Assembly: GCA_964491395.1 (NCBI GenBank)
Contig: CAZBGI010000002.1
Location: forward strand, 57,975 to 121,974
Length of the DNA stretch: 64,000 nucleotides
Reading direction: 5' to 3'
Source: SKVR01 sp964491395
GTDB lineage: Bacteria; Bacteroidota; Bacteroidia; Bacteroidales; UBA7960
The translations under genes and the position numbers were made by a program. The first letter of the stretch is position 1; every line of letters starts with the position of its first letter. The notes beneath the pieces are model-generated. The model was not told the DNA's origin, did no database searches, and saw nothing but the letters and a program-made list of their open reading frames with translations. Below are positions 7,153 through 16,239 of the stretch, piece after piece.

Positions 7153-9618
7153 CTACCTGATAATGGCATCCAGTTCTTTTTGCAGTGTTTTGGAAATCCG
7201 ATTCATTACTTTGTCTATTTCTTTATCAGTAAGGGTTTTCTTATCATCAATAAGGGTAAAGCTCATAGCATAAGATTTTTTGTCAGAGCCCATTTTTTCA
7301 TCCTTATATATGTCGAAAAGACGAACTTTTTTCAGCAATCTTTTTTCCGCTGTTTTTGCCAGCTTTTCTATATCGCTGAATTTTACGTTGTTATTGATAA
7401 GCAAGGCAAGGTCTCTTCTTACCTCTGGAAATTTGGGTATTTCTGTGTATTGAATCAGGTTTTTATCTTGTAATTCAACTACCAGTTTCCAGTTTACCGA
7501 GGCATAAAAAACTTCCTGTTTCAGGTCGAATGACTTGAGGAAGCTTCTGGATACTTCTCCCAGTTCAAGCAATGTTTCTCCGTTAAACTGGTATGCGATA
7601 CCTGCTTCCAGGAATCCTTCACCCTGGATTTCCTTAGCTGTAGTATCTTCGATGTGGATGTTCATTTTTTGCAACAATACCATCACCTCAGCTTTTAAAT
7701 CAAACAGGGTAAGGGGGGTTGATTTGGCGTGCCAGCTTTCCGCTTGCCGGTTACCTGTCATAAAAAGAGCAAGCATTCTTTGTTCCCTGTAGCCGGGTAA
7801 TTTCAGCGGCCCTCCTTCAGCAGGGGGTGTTTCTTTGAAATAGACTTTGCCAAATTCATAGATTTTCAGGTCTGAAATCCTGCGATTTTGATTCCAGGCA
7901 ATGGTTTCCATGCCTCCGAAAAAGAGACTCTGACGCATCACACCCAAATCCTGGCTCAGAGGATTGAGAATATGGACGATGCTTTGCGGCTGGAAAATCT
8001 CACTTTGGTAATAGGCTGCCCTGGTAAGAGAATTGTTCATGATTTCATTGAATCCCCGGCTGCTGAGAATATCTGAAGCAATGTTCTGCAATTTTTCTTT
8101 GTCGGGTTTGGGTGAGGAAACAATAGAAGCATGCAACCTTTCGGGCAGTTCAATGTTGTTGTAACCGTAAATCCGCAGTATTTCTTCCACAACATCGGCT
8201 TCACGCGTTACATCTACCCTGTAGGGAGGAACTTCCAGTGTTAGCTCTTCTTCTGTTTCTTTGAGGATGTTGATTTCCAGGGAATGAAGAATGCTTTTGA
8301 GGGTTTCCTTCTCAAGGGTTTTACCCATGAGGCGAAAAGCGGATTCATACCCGAAGGTAACCGTGAAGGGCTTTACAGGGGCAGGATAAACATCCATTAT
8401 TTCGGAAGTTATTTTGCCTCCGGCCAATTCCTTGATCAATAAAGCGGCACGTTTCAGGGCATACAAGGTCATTTCCGGGTCGGCACCTCTTTCGAAACGG
8501 AAGGACGAATCTGTGTTGATGGTATGATGTTTCGAGGACTTGCGAATTCCGGAAGGTTCGAAGAAGGCACTCTCAAGGAAAACAGAATCGGTGGATTCCG
8601 TTACGCCGAAGTCAATACCTCCCAGGATTCCGGCCATGCACATGGGTTCTTTTTCATTGCAAATCATCAAATCATTGCCTGTCAGCTTCAGTTCTTCATC
8701 CTCCAGGGTTACAAACGGAGTGTCTTTTTGGGGTTTTTCTATAATTACTTTGTTGCCCGCAATTTTAGCAGCATCAAATGCATGCAAAGGCTGGCCGGTT
8801 TCGTGTAACACAAAATTGGTGATATCTACCACATTGTTGATGGATTTCAGACCTATGGTCTTCAACCGGTTTTTGAGCCAGTCGGGTGATTCCTGTATTT
8901 TTATTCCCGAAATACATAAACCTGAATACCGGGGGCATGCGGCACTGTCTTTAATGGTAAGGGTTATATCGGCAGTGTTTTCATCGGGTTTGAAATGGCT
9001 GACATCGGGTTTTTGAGCGGTTATTCTGGTGCCGGGTTTCAGGTGATTGATTACTGCTGCCAGGTCTCGGGCTACTCCGTAATGAGAAGCAGCGTCAATG
9101 CGGTTGGGAGTAAGGCCAATTTCTATACAGTAATCTTCTTCTACGTTGAAGTAATCAGCAGCCAGGGTTCCGGTTTCTACAGAGGAGTTGAGCACCATAA
9201 TACCCTCATGGGAAGTGCCCAGACCCAGTTCGTCTTCGGCGCATATCATTCCTCTTGATTCCTGGCCTCTTATTTTTGCTTTCTTTATCTGAAAACTTTC
9301 TCCCGATGAAGTATATAATGTTGTTCCTACAGGGGCTACCACGACCTTCTGACCAGTGGCCACGTTAGGGGCTCCACAAACGATAGGCAACACTTCGGTT
9401 CCTATATCTACAGTAGTCAGGCTGAGGCGATCAGCATCCGGGTGTTTCTCACAGGTAAGCACTTTGCCAATCACGATACCTTTCAATCCTCCTTTTACCG
9501 ATTCTGTTTTTTCAAGCGATTCTACTTCCAATCCGCAATCGGTTAGTAACCGCGCTATTGTCTCCGGGGTTTCATCAATCTGAATGTAATTCTTGAGCCA
9601 ATTGAGAGAAATCTTCAT
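7153..9618 (-). CDS. pheT: Phenylalanine-tRNA ligase beta subunit
   Basis: An 821-residue beta subunit, the usual bacterial length. In order it shows the N-terminal tRNA-binding OB-fold (about 40-150, with GIVIGKVLTCEKHPDADRL), the B3/B4 editing domain (about 210-390), the B5 domain (about 405-475), the catalytic-like core, and the C-terminal ferredoxin-fold anticodon-binding domain (about 725-820). It works as an alpha2-beta2 complex with PheS, which is not in this window; separation of pheS from pheT is usual in Bacteroidota. A -7 box on the minus strand lies 97 bp upstream. deoC follows downstream. Confidence 0.97.
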   Translation of the reverse strand: MKISLNWLKNYIQIDETPETIARLLTDCGLEVESLEKTESVKGGLKGIVIGKVLTCEKHPDADRLSLTTVDIGTEVLPIVCGAPNVATGQKVVVAPVGTTLYTSSGESFQIKKAKIRGQESRGMICAEDELGLGTSHEGIMVLNSSVETGTLAADYFNVEEDYCIEIGLTPNRIDAASHYGVARDLAAVINHLKPGTRITAQKPDVSHFKPDENTADITLTIKDSAACPRYSGLCISGIKIQESPDWLKNRLKTIGLKSINNVVDITNFVLHETGQPLHAFDAAKIAGNKVIIEKPQKDTPFVTLEDEELKLTGNDLMICNEKEPMCMAGILGGIDFGVTESTDSVFLESAFFEPSGIRKSSKHHTINTDSSFRFERGADPEMTLYALKRAALLIKELAGGKITSEIMDVYPAPVKPFTVTFGYESAFRLMGKTLEKETLKSILHSLEINILKETEEELTLEVPPYRVDVTREADVVEEILRIYGYNNIELPERLHASIVSSPKPDKEKLQNIASDILSSRGFNEIMNNSLTRAAYYQSEIFQPQSIVHILNPLSQDLGVMRQSLFFGGMETIAWNQNRRISDLKIYEFGKVYFKETPPAEGGPLKLPGYREQRMLALFMTGNRQAESWHAKSTPLTLFDLKAEVMVLLQKMNIHIEDTTAKEIQGEGFLEAGIAYQFNGETLLELGEVSRSFLKSFDLKQEVFYASVNWKLVVELQDKNLIQYTEIPKFPEVRRDLALLINNNVKFSDIEKLAKTAEKRLLKKVRLFDIYKDEKMGSDKKSYAMSFTLIDDKKTLTDKEIDKVMNRISKTLQKELDAIIR

Positions 9619-9714
9619 AAAAGTATGTTGTTAAGTTTTAAGCAATGTGTCAAAAAAAAAGGGCAACTTTGCCAGGCACATGGGTGCTTTGTCGAAAAGG
9701 CAGCACAAGGAGCA

Positions 9715-9722
9715 CAAAAGTA
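9715..9722 (-). promoter_or_regulatory. Candidate -7 box for pheT
   Basis: TACTTTTG on the minus strand, about 97 bp ahead of the pheT start. A -33 box at the normal distance is not clear, and the region upstream of it is the terminator of the preceding gene. Confidence 0.4.
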
Positions 9723-9734
9723 ATAATTTTGCCC

Positions 9735-9772
9735 CATAAAAAAACCGGAAGGATTTTCTCATCTTCCGGTTT
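9735..9772 (-). terminator. Intrinsic terminator after the coiled-coil gene pair
   Basis: On the minus strand a 10-bp perfect stem, AAACCGGAAG with CTTCCGGTTT (arms at 9763-9772 and 9742-9751), has an 11-base loop and is followed by a T run. It ends the leftward transcript of the two paralogous coiled-coil genes and separates it from pheT. Confidence 0.85.
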
Positions 9773-9805
9773 CACTTGATTTGTTGTTTCAGTTGGTGAC
9801 AATTC

Positions 9806-10756
9806 TTAATCGAGCTGGAAAAGTTTATATCCTATTTCTCTTCCTTCAGAAAATACAACAACGTTGTAATATCCTTTCTCAAATCTTTCGTCCTGATCCC
9901 ATACCATACACACTTCCTGAGAGTCATTCTGGAAATTAACGGTTCGTTTGAGCGTGTATTGAATTGTTTCGCCTTCAAACTCAATGGTATTGTCGGGTGA
10001 AGTGGTCATTACCTGGTTGCTGGGATTAATCAGGCGAACAAAAAAATCGCGGTTGCCCGGGTTGGCCACCAGGTTTTCATTGATGGTGAAGCAAATGCTT
10101 ATTTTGTCGGTTTTTCGCGCTTTAGTGGTAGGTTCGTCACCTTTTCTTTTTTCCCGCAGGGCAGTACCTTCCAGATCACTGATGGTAAGAATGGAGGCTT
10201 TTTCGACCTGTTGTTCGAGCTCCTCTGCTTTATTTTCCAGTTGCTCAGTGCGTGAGGAAGTCTGTGCCAGTGATTCGCGAATCTGAGCATTTTCGCTGGT
10301 AAGTACATTGTTTTCTTCTTCAGAAACTTCCAGCTGGTTCTGATAGTTTTCCAGCTGCTCTTCCAGTTCTTCTATACGCTGTCGGTATTGTTCTATGCCA
10401 TTACCTTCACCTGTGGAGTCATCGCCATGAAGGCGTGTCCTAAGTTGATATACTCTTCTGCGTTCGGTTGCCAGCTGTGCTTCAAATTGTTGGTTTGCTG
10501 CCGATAGCTGGGCGTACTTTTCTTCCAGCTCATCGAGTTGCATCAACAATAACTCTTTTTCTTCTGTGACATTTTTTATTTCAATGGCTGCCACCTGTGC
10601 ATCGTATTTGGCCGAAAGCATTTGCCTTAACAGCAAGGCTCCTCCCAAAGCTAATAATACCGCTAATACTGCCAGGAATATAACAACAGCTGAACCACTA
10701 CCATTGCGAGCAGGCTCATGATAAGTGGTCTCTTTTTCATTCATATTTTCTTCCAT
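9806..10756 (-). CDS. Membrane-anchored coiled-coil protein, paralogue B of a tandem pair
   Basis: A 316-residue protein I cannot assign to a named family. It has a short cytoplasmic N-terminus, one membrane segment (about 22-43), a long coiled coil rich in Glu/Gln/Leu (about 50-190), and a C-terminal beta-rich domain (about 215-316) that starts with KISICFTINENLVANPGN. The same layout and the same C-terminal core (CFT...N..VANPG, then a W-D-[QK]-[QD]-[DE] block and a final G-Y/MY-V motif) occur in the next gene upstream, so the two are paralogues. The C-terminal domain probably lies in the periplasm. The 57-base gap and a shared terminator downstream suggest one operon. A second ATG four codons in (10744) is an alternative start. 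Confidence 0.7.
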   Translation of the reverse strand: MEENMNEKETTYHEPARNGSGSAVVIFLAVLAVLLALGGALLLRQMLSAKYDAQVAAIEIKNVTEEKELLLMQLDELEEKYAQLSAANQQFEAQLATERRRVYQLRTRLHGDDSTGEGNGIEQYRQRIEELEEQLENYQNQLEVSEEENNVLTSENAQIRESLAQTSSRTEQLENKAEELEQQVEKASILTISDLEGTALREKRKGDEPTTKARKTDKISICFTINENLVANPGNRDFFVRLINPSNQVMTTSPDNTIEFEGETIQYTLKRTVNFQNDSQEVCMVWDQDERFEKGYYNVVVFSEGREIGYKLFQLD

Positions 10757-10813
10757 AACAACAATCTTTTAGTGTGTAATAATTTCGTAGTGCACAGTCA
10801 GCAAAAATTGCCA

Positions 10814-11758
10814 TTAGCGCAATGAAAACTGGGTTTCACCAAGTCTGAATTCATCCGTGAAAATAGACACAAGGTACATGCCTTCTTCAAAATCATCCTG
10901 TTTATCCCAATAGAGACATAGTTCTGTATCCTGATTGTCATAATTGAATTGTCCTCTCAGAGAATATTGAAGGGTATCTTCTTCAAATGTAAAGGAATAG
11001 CGGTCATCATCGCCCAGTCTCAGGATGTTGCCATCAGGCTCGGCAATCCTTACGTAGGCATTCTTGCTTCCCGGATTGGCAACGGGGTTGGCTGCAACGG
11101 TAAAGCAAACCTTGATGCGATCTATTCGACGTGCCCGGTCAGTTTCAACCTCTCTGCTACGGCCTCTCAGGCGAATAGGAGTAGCATCGATTTGGTAAGC
11201 TCTCAGGGCAGAAGCTACCTCAACTTTTCCTTCAAGCTCATCTTTGGTTTCGGCCAGTTGGGTGGTTTGACGGGTTACACGCTGAATTTCCTCCTTCATT
11301 TCAACATTTTCCGCTTTTAAAACATGATTTTCTGTGTACAAACTGTCTATCTCCTGAACGTAATTCTGGGTAATCTCTCTCAGGACATTGAGCTGTCTGC
11401 GTATACGACGATAGTCACTTTGCTGGGCGATAAGCCTTTCAATTTCGCGGGCATTGACCTGGATGATACTGTCTTGTTTGGTAAGAACACTGTCGTACTC
11501 AAATTTTACCATATTATACTCGGTCAAAACATCGTTGAGTTCTTCCTTTAATTCCGTGTTAAGGTCATCTGCAACGGTTTTTTCCGTTGAAACCTCTTGC
11601 AACGTCTGACGACTGGTAATGAGCATAAAAGTGAGTACCCCGATAATTATTACCAGTACAAGGATGGTTCCCTTGTAAATATTTTCATTGCGGTTTTTTA
11701 GGTCAGCTTTATCGCTTCTGTTTGTCAATGGTTGGTTGGATTTGTTTCTAGTGTCCAT
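10814..11758 (-). CDS. Membrane-anchored coiled-coil protein, paralogue A of a tandem pair
   Basis: A 314-residue protein with the same plan as the gene downstream: a Lys/Asn-rich N-terminal tail of about 28 residues, one membrane segment (about 30-47), a coiled coil (about 55-185), and a C-terminal domain (about 210-314) beginning RIKVCFTVAANPVANPGS. It is the first gene of the pair. Family and function are unknown to me. The architecture (anchor, spacer rod, small folded head) suggests a scaffold or envelope-spanning partner, but nothing more specific is visible. No enzyme motif or peptidoglycan-binding signature was seen. Confidence 0.7.
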   Translation of the reverse strand: MDTRNKSNQPLTNRSDKADLKNRNENIYKGTILVLVIIIGVLTFMLITSRQTLQEVSTEKTVADDLNTELKEELNDVLTEYNMVKFEYDSVLTKQDSIIQVNAREIERLIAQQSDYRRIRRQLNVLREITQNYVQEIDSLYTENHVLKAENVEMKEEIQRVTRQTTQLAETKDELEGKVEVASALRAYQIDATPIRLRGRSREVETDRARRIDRIKVCFTVAANPVANPGSKNAYVRIAEPDGNILRLGDDDRYSFTFEEDTLQYSLRGQFNYDNQDTELCLYWDKQDDFEEGMYLVSIFTDEFRLGETQFSLR

Positions 11759-12052
11759 TTAGTAAGATAATGATTTAATGGGTTTGTAATAAATGTTCTG
11801 GCACAAAAGTCTCTTACTTATTATCTGTAATACGCAAAAAATAACTATGGGTTTCTTTTGCCGCCAAATAGGCAATAGACTGCTCTTTTTGATTGTTGGG
11901 TTTAATTTGTTTTTTCTTGTGCAAATTTATATTATTTTTATGATTAAAGCTTGTTTTCAATAATTTAAGCATGGGTTTTTACGCTTATGAAGGAACTGAG
12001 ATAAAATAATTGTTACGGATGCTAAAAACAAGTATAACTAAGTGGATTGGTC
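11759..12052. other. Divergent intergenic region, no gene seen
   Basis: AT-rich spacer of 294 bases between the leftward coiled-coil pair and the rightward ComF-type gene. A TAAATTTG element on the minus strand (11922-11929) could serve the leftward genes, but no -33 box stands at the right distance. No RNA gene or repeat was recognised. Confidence 0.5.
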
Positions 12053-12760
12053 ATGATGGTGCTAGGAAAAATAAAGTCTTACACAAATGATTTCTTGTCA
12101 CTGTTTTATCCCCGTTTATGCAATGGTTGCAAGCGGGCATTAATCCAGGATGAAGAATGTCTTTGCAGTTTTTGCCGGTACGAACTTCCTCTTACGCGGT
12201 TTCACAACGACAGGGAAAATACAATGGCCCGGATTTTCTGGGGTCGGGTTGATATTGAAACGGCTACTGCGTTGTTTTATTTTCAGAAGGGAGGGACTGT
12301 TCAACATTTGATTCATAATTTTAAATACAAGGGAAAAACTGAAATAGGAATTTACCTTGGCAGGATGTTGGGTCGTCAGTTGAAAGATCAACCTGTATGG
12401 GAACCTATTGATGAAATTGTTCCCGTTCCTTTGCATGAAAAAAAGCAATTCAAGCGGGGTTTCAATCAAAGTGAAATGTTTGGGCGGGGAATTCGTGAAT
12501 CTTTCGGCAGGCCCATGCACCTCAACAATCTTGTGCGTGTTACCAAAACGGATACACAAACCCGGAAAGGGCGGTTCAAGAGATGGGAAAATGTTGAAAC
12601 CGTGTTTAGTGTTCAAAAGCCTGAGGCTTTCAGGGGGAAAAACATTTTGCTGATAGATGATGTTATCACTACCGGCTCAACTCTTGAAGCTTGCGCCCAA
12701 AAGCTCAAAGCCATCAAAGGAGTGAGGGTTTGGGTGGCTACTATTGCCATGTCGGTATAA
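12053..12760 (+). CDS. ComF-family phosphoribosyltransferase-like protein
   Basis: About 235 residues. The frame opens at a TTG (12047), but ATG codons at 12053 and 12056 are better starts. Near the N-terminus are paired cysteines in C-N-G-C and C-L-C-S-F-C, the zinc-ribbon of the ComF family. The C-terminal half is a type I phosphoribosyltransferase fold with the PRPP-binding motif LLIDDVITTGST. The conserved block PVPLHEKKQFKRGFNQSE lies in the middle. In competent bacteria ComF takes part in DNA uptake; in Bacteroidota the role is untested. The gene stands alone and converges on the lamin-tail protein with stops two bases apart. Confidence 0.92.
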   Translation: MMVLGKIKSYTNDFLSLFYPRLCNGCKRALIQDEECLCSFCRYELPLTRFHNDRENTMARIFWGRVDIETATALFYFQKGGTVQHLIHNFKYKGKTEIGIYLGRMLGRQLKDQPVWEPIDEIVPVPLHEKKQFKRGFNQSEMFGRGIRESFGRPMHLNNLVRVTKTDTQTRKGRFKRWENVETVFSVQKPEAFRGKNILLIDDVITTGSTLEACAQKLKAIKGVRVWVATIAMSV

Positions 12761-12761
12761 A

Positions 12762-15700
12762 TTACAGCTTTCCTCCCAGTACTGTTGAAAAACGATAGGT
12801 TTTAACCGTACCTCCCGGTTCGAACAATTCAACAAAAATGAGGTAAATCCCCATGTCTGCTTTGTGATGGTCATCAGTAGTGCCATCCCAGGTGAGTATG
12901 CCTTGGGTAGCCAGTAATTCTGATCGGTACAGGGTTTTTATATGGCGCCCCCGGCTGTCATAAACGGTAAGGTTGGCTGTAAATCCGGGCCTTTCCATTT
13001 CGTAGGCAATGTTCAATACATCATCGCTTCCATCATTATCAGGAGAGAAAATCCGGGGGTATAGCTCAAATTTATGGGTACCTGCTTCTTTGTTGATGGT
13101 AAACTGTGAATTAAGATAACCCGGAGTGCCGAAACCTACGTTGGCTGCTGCAGAATGCCAGTTGCTCCTCTCATGAGTGGGTCGGTCATAGTTGAGACGT
13201 TCCAGGGCAACTCCTTTTTTGTCGGTAAGCAATGCATAATGCATGTCTTCATTATATGCCAGCATGTCTGTCACTAGCTGTCCCTTGCTGGCTAACACAA
13301 CTATTCCCCCTGTGTTGGTCATGGAGGGTAGGGGCATGGAAATAAACCAAAGAGGGTTGGAAGTTCTGTATTGTTTCTTCACCCGGGCGGGATCAGGAGT
13401 GAGTGCGCGGTATTCCCCGGGAAAGATTAACTGACTTTCTGCACTGACATGCCGCAGGCTGGTCAGGATATTTTCCAGGGTATCTTTTGATGCAAGGATG
13501 TAGTGTTGCAGATCAATAATTTTGGCAGAACGATTATAAATTTCCACATAACGTTCACCACCGTCAGGGGGATTGAAAAGGATTTCATTGATTACCAAAT
13601 CCAGGCTGTCTGCCATCTCCGGTATACCTACCCGGGCTCTGCCAGTTTCCGGGACATTTCCTGCACAATCAGTAACTTCTGCGAAAACCCTAACCTCATA
13701 AGTAATACCGGGTTGAAGGGGTTGAGATAAAAGAAGATCTGCCCTTTTGTTTTCCGGACCAAACAGAACTACATCCTGGGGTTCACCTATCTCATTATCA
13801 ATTGCAAAAGCAGTCGTGTTGCTCAATGATTCTCCATCCATGGGTTCATTAAAAAACAGACTGATACGCTCAGGAGATTCATATCCGGCCCTGAGCAAAA
13901 AGGGTGCATCGATATCCGGATTGGAACCCATTACAGAATTGGGTGCCCCCGGAGTACCTCCCCTGGGATCTACAGAAGCTTGCCAGTTTTGCGATTCTCC
14001 ACAAAAATTTAAAGGGTCAATCTTTTCAAGTGCCCAACCTCCATCGGCTTTGGAAGCATCATCATACCAGGTTTCGTTATAGCTTACGAAAGAAATGTTT
14101 TCTTGCTGAGGATTTTTCAAGCTCAGCGTCAGCCCTCCAATGGTAAGAAAATTTGTGGAAAGGTCTGGAACTCCATACACATTCTGGTAATCCTGCATTG
14201 CAGCTGCTCCGGATGGGGTCGTGATTACGGCATATCCCTGGGGCATTATCGGAATAAAAGGTAACTCTCTTGTGGTAGTGCCATGGGTAAAGGTCCAACC
14301 TCTGAGGTGAACAGGGAACGGAGAGGTATTATACAACTCGATGTATCGGTAAGGAGGGAGGTCGACCACAGGTGTGGGATTGGCCATGATTTCATTAAAT
14401 ACCACATCAAAGGGCTTGGCAATATAATCCGCAAAAAGAGCCGTATTTTCCATCAGTGGATTGCCTGCGCAATCGGTAATGTTTTCTGAAAGCGTCACTT
14501 CATGCACTGTGTTGCTTTCCAGGGGAATACTCAAAAAGAGCATAACTTGTTTGTAATCTGGTTCTTGTATTGACACAGCCAGGGGATGAGCATCATTAAC
14601 CATATAATTTTCAGGTCGGGAAAGCTTTTCCTCGTTCATGATTTCACTGAAATAGAGGGTTATCTGAAGTTCATTTTCCCATGCAGCACCCAGCAACACA
14701 GGTTGCGTTGTGTCCGGATTTTCATCTATCACCGAATTAATCCGGCCCGGGGTTCCGCCAGCGGCATCTGTACTTGCTTTCCAGTTATCTGCTTCTGCAC
14801 AAAAATTGAAAGGGTCAATTTTTTCCAGCGACCAGCCTCCGTTGGCTTTTTCAGGGTCATCGTACCAGGTGTCTGCATAGCTCACAAAAGAAATGAGTTC
14901 ATTCTGTTCATCCCAAAGGGTGAGGGTGTTTCCTGCATTGGTGAGTGCAGTGGCCGATAATCCCGGTACAGCAACCACATTGCCAAATTGGTCCATCTCG
15001 TCGAAGGCGGCTGTGGTTGTCAGCACTGCGAAACCTCCTGCCGGAATCACCGCAAACGGAAGATCCCGATCCGTAGAACCATGACGAAAGGTCCATCCTT
15101 CCATGTTTATGTCAAATGATGAAGTGTTGAATAACTCGACATATTCATGAGGTGGCAGGCCTGTTTCCGGGGTTGGATTGGCCATGATCTCATTGAATAC
15201 CACATCAAATCTTTGAGGCACATACCATGCGAAGTCACCGGTAAAAGGAGACATAAGGTTTCCTGCATAGTCCTGTATGTTAATGATGGTGAGGCTGTAG
15301 GTTTCTCCTGCTTCAAAGTTTGCAGAGAAATGGAGGGTAACTTTGTTGGGCATTTCATCACTCAGCATCGCTGTTTCGGGAGCGCCGATGCCTTGATCAA
15401 CGAAATAATTTGTAACATTTTGCGATGTAACCGGTTCAACAGCTTCCGAAAATAACACCTCCAGCGTATTGTCAGATTGGGCCAAAATTCCTGTTACCTC
15501 CGGAGGAGAGGCATCAGGAATAATATCTCCCACATAAATATCGTCAAAATAAAAGGCAGAAGCGTTGGAGACGGTATATCGGCATTTTAAGCCAAACCAC
15601 TCACTTACTGTATGTTCGTTGTCAAAAGCACTACCCTGGGGAAGAAAAAAATTCTCTCCTGTGGGATCAGCAAAAAACTCCCAGTTACCGGCATCATCGC

Positions 15701-16166
15701 GAACGACTTTAATTCGAATCCGGTTGTTGCTAAGAGAGGCAATATTGGAAGATCCCGACATTATCTCTGTATGATCTTCACCCGACTGGCGAAAAAAATA
15801 CAATCTTTTGTTGTCGGTACCGTCTTTCCCTATTCTAACATAATAACCATTGAGTGCGCCGGAAAGATCATTGTTGTCGCTTACCAGGTAAATTAAGGGA
15901 TGGTTGTTGCTGGAAGGAGTGAAAGCAAGTCGTATCCAAAATTCCCATTGGGTATTGTGAATCATGCTGCTTTGGGTTGCTAGGTAGGCTTCAGCTGTCT
16001 GGTTATCATTGAGCCGCAGTAGCTGGTTTTCTACCAGAAATTTATTCTCCTCGCCAATCCATTCGGGATTGTGGGTAAAGTTACCATCGCTGAAGTCATC
16101 TGTAAACTGGGCAAAGCAAAACAATGGCAGGAGAAAAAACAGGGGTAAAATTGCTTTTCTGTGCAT
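12762..16166 (-). CDS. Large secreted protein with three lamin-tail domains and Ig-like domains
   Basis: About 1134 residues from the ATG at 16166, which opens directly on a signal peptide (basic MHRK, then a hydrophobic core ending FCFAQ). The frame is open to a TTG at 16208, a less likely start. After an N-terminal beta-sandwich region (about 20-215) come alternating SbsA-type Ig-like domains (each starting near V-x-F-S-E or F-N-E-P-M-D) and lamin-tail domains. Two lamin-tail copies start with DVVFNEIMANPTP and a third, more diverged, with DLVINEILFNPP. The C-terminus (FSPDNDGSDDVLNI, then WDGTTDD and MGIYL) resembles the gliding-type (T9SS type B) CTD or a FlgD-like Ig fold, so T9SS export is likely. 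No catalytic domain was seen; an adhesive or structural surface role is inference. Confidence 0.85.
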   Translation of the reverse strand: MHRKAILPLFFLLPLFCFAQFTDDFSDGNFTHNPEWIGEENKFLVENQLLRLNDNQTAEAYLATQSSMIHNTQWEFWIRLAFTPSSNNHPLIYLVSDNNDLSGALNGYYVRIGKDGTDNKRLYFFRQSGEDHTEIMSGSSNIASLSNNRIRIKVVRDDAGNWEFFADPTGENFFLPQGSAFDNEHTVSEWFGLKCRYTVSNASAFYFDDIYVGDIIPDASPPEVTGILAQSDNTLEVLFSEAVEPVTSQNVTNYFVDQGIGAPETAMLSDEMPNKVTLHFSANFEAGETYSLTIINIQDYAGNLMSPFTGDFAWYVPQRFDVVFNEIMANPTPETGLPPHEYVELFNTSSFDINMEGWTFRHGSTDRDLPFAVIPAGGFAVLTTTAAFDEMDQFGNVVAVPGLSATALTNAGNTLTLWDEQNELISFVSYADTWYDDPEKANGGWSLEKIDPFNFCAEADNWKASTDAAGGTPGRINSVIDENPDTTQPVLLGAAWENELQITLYFSEIMNEEKLSRPENYMVNDAHPLAVSIQEPDYKQVMLFLSIPLESNTVHEVTLSENITDCAGNPLMENTALFADYIAKPFDVVFNEIMANPTPVVDLPPYRYIELYNTSPFPVHLRGWTFTHGTTTRELPFIPIMPQGYAVITTPSGAAAMQDYQNVYGVPDLSTNFLTIGGLTLSLKNPQQENISFVSYNETWYDDASKADGGWALEKIDPLNFCGESQNWQASVDPRGGTPGAPNSVMGSNPDIDAPFLLRAGYESPERISLFFNEPMDGESLSNTTAFAIDNEIGEPQDVVLFGPENKRADLLLSQPLQPGITYEVRVFAEVTDCAGNVPETGRARVGIPEMADSLDLVINEILFNPPDGGERYVEIYNRSAKIIDLQHYILASKDTLENILTSLRHVSAESQLIFPGEYRALTPDPARVKKQYRTSNPLWFISMPLPSMTNTGGIVVLASKGQLVTDMLAYNEDMHYALLTDKKGVALERLNYDRPTHERSNWHSAAANVGFGTPGYLNSQFTINKEAGTHKFELYPRIFSPDNDGSDDVLNIAYEMERPGFTANLTVYDSRGRHIKTLYRSELLATQGILTWDGTTDDHHKADMGIYLIFVELFEPGGTVKTYRFSTVLGGKL

Positions 16167-16171
16167 GGGCC

Positions 16172-16203
16172 TTGATTTTGAGATAGTAAATATACTATTT
16201 TTG
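16172..16203 (+). promoter_or_regulatory. Bacteroidota-type promoter for asd
   Basis: TTG (16172-16174), 21 bp spacer, TATTTTTG (16196-16203). The predicted start near 16210 gives a 30-base leader to the asd ATG at 16240. It overlaps the 5' end of the divergent lamin-tail gene. Confidence 0.65.
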
Positions 16204-16239
16204 CCCAATTGACTTTAGAAAGTTTTAAAATTTATAAAT

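Noticed and set aside
9724..9731. TAATTTTG on the plus strand as a promoter
   Set aside because: No rightward gene follows; it lies within a terminator/promoter region used leftward.
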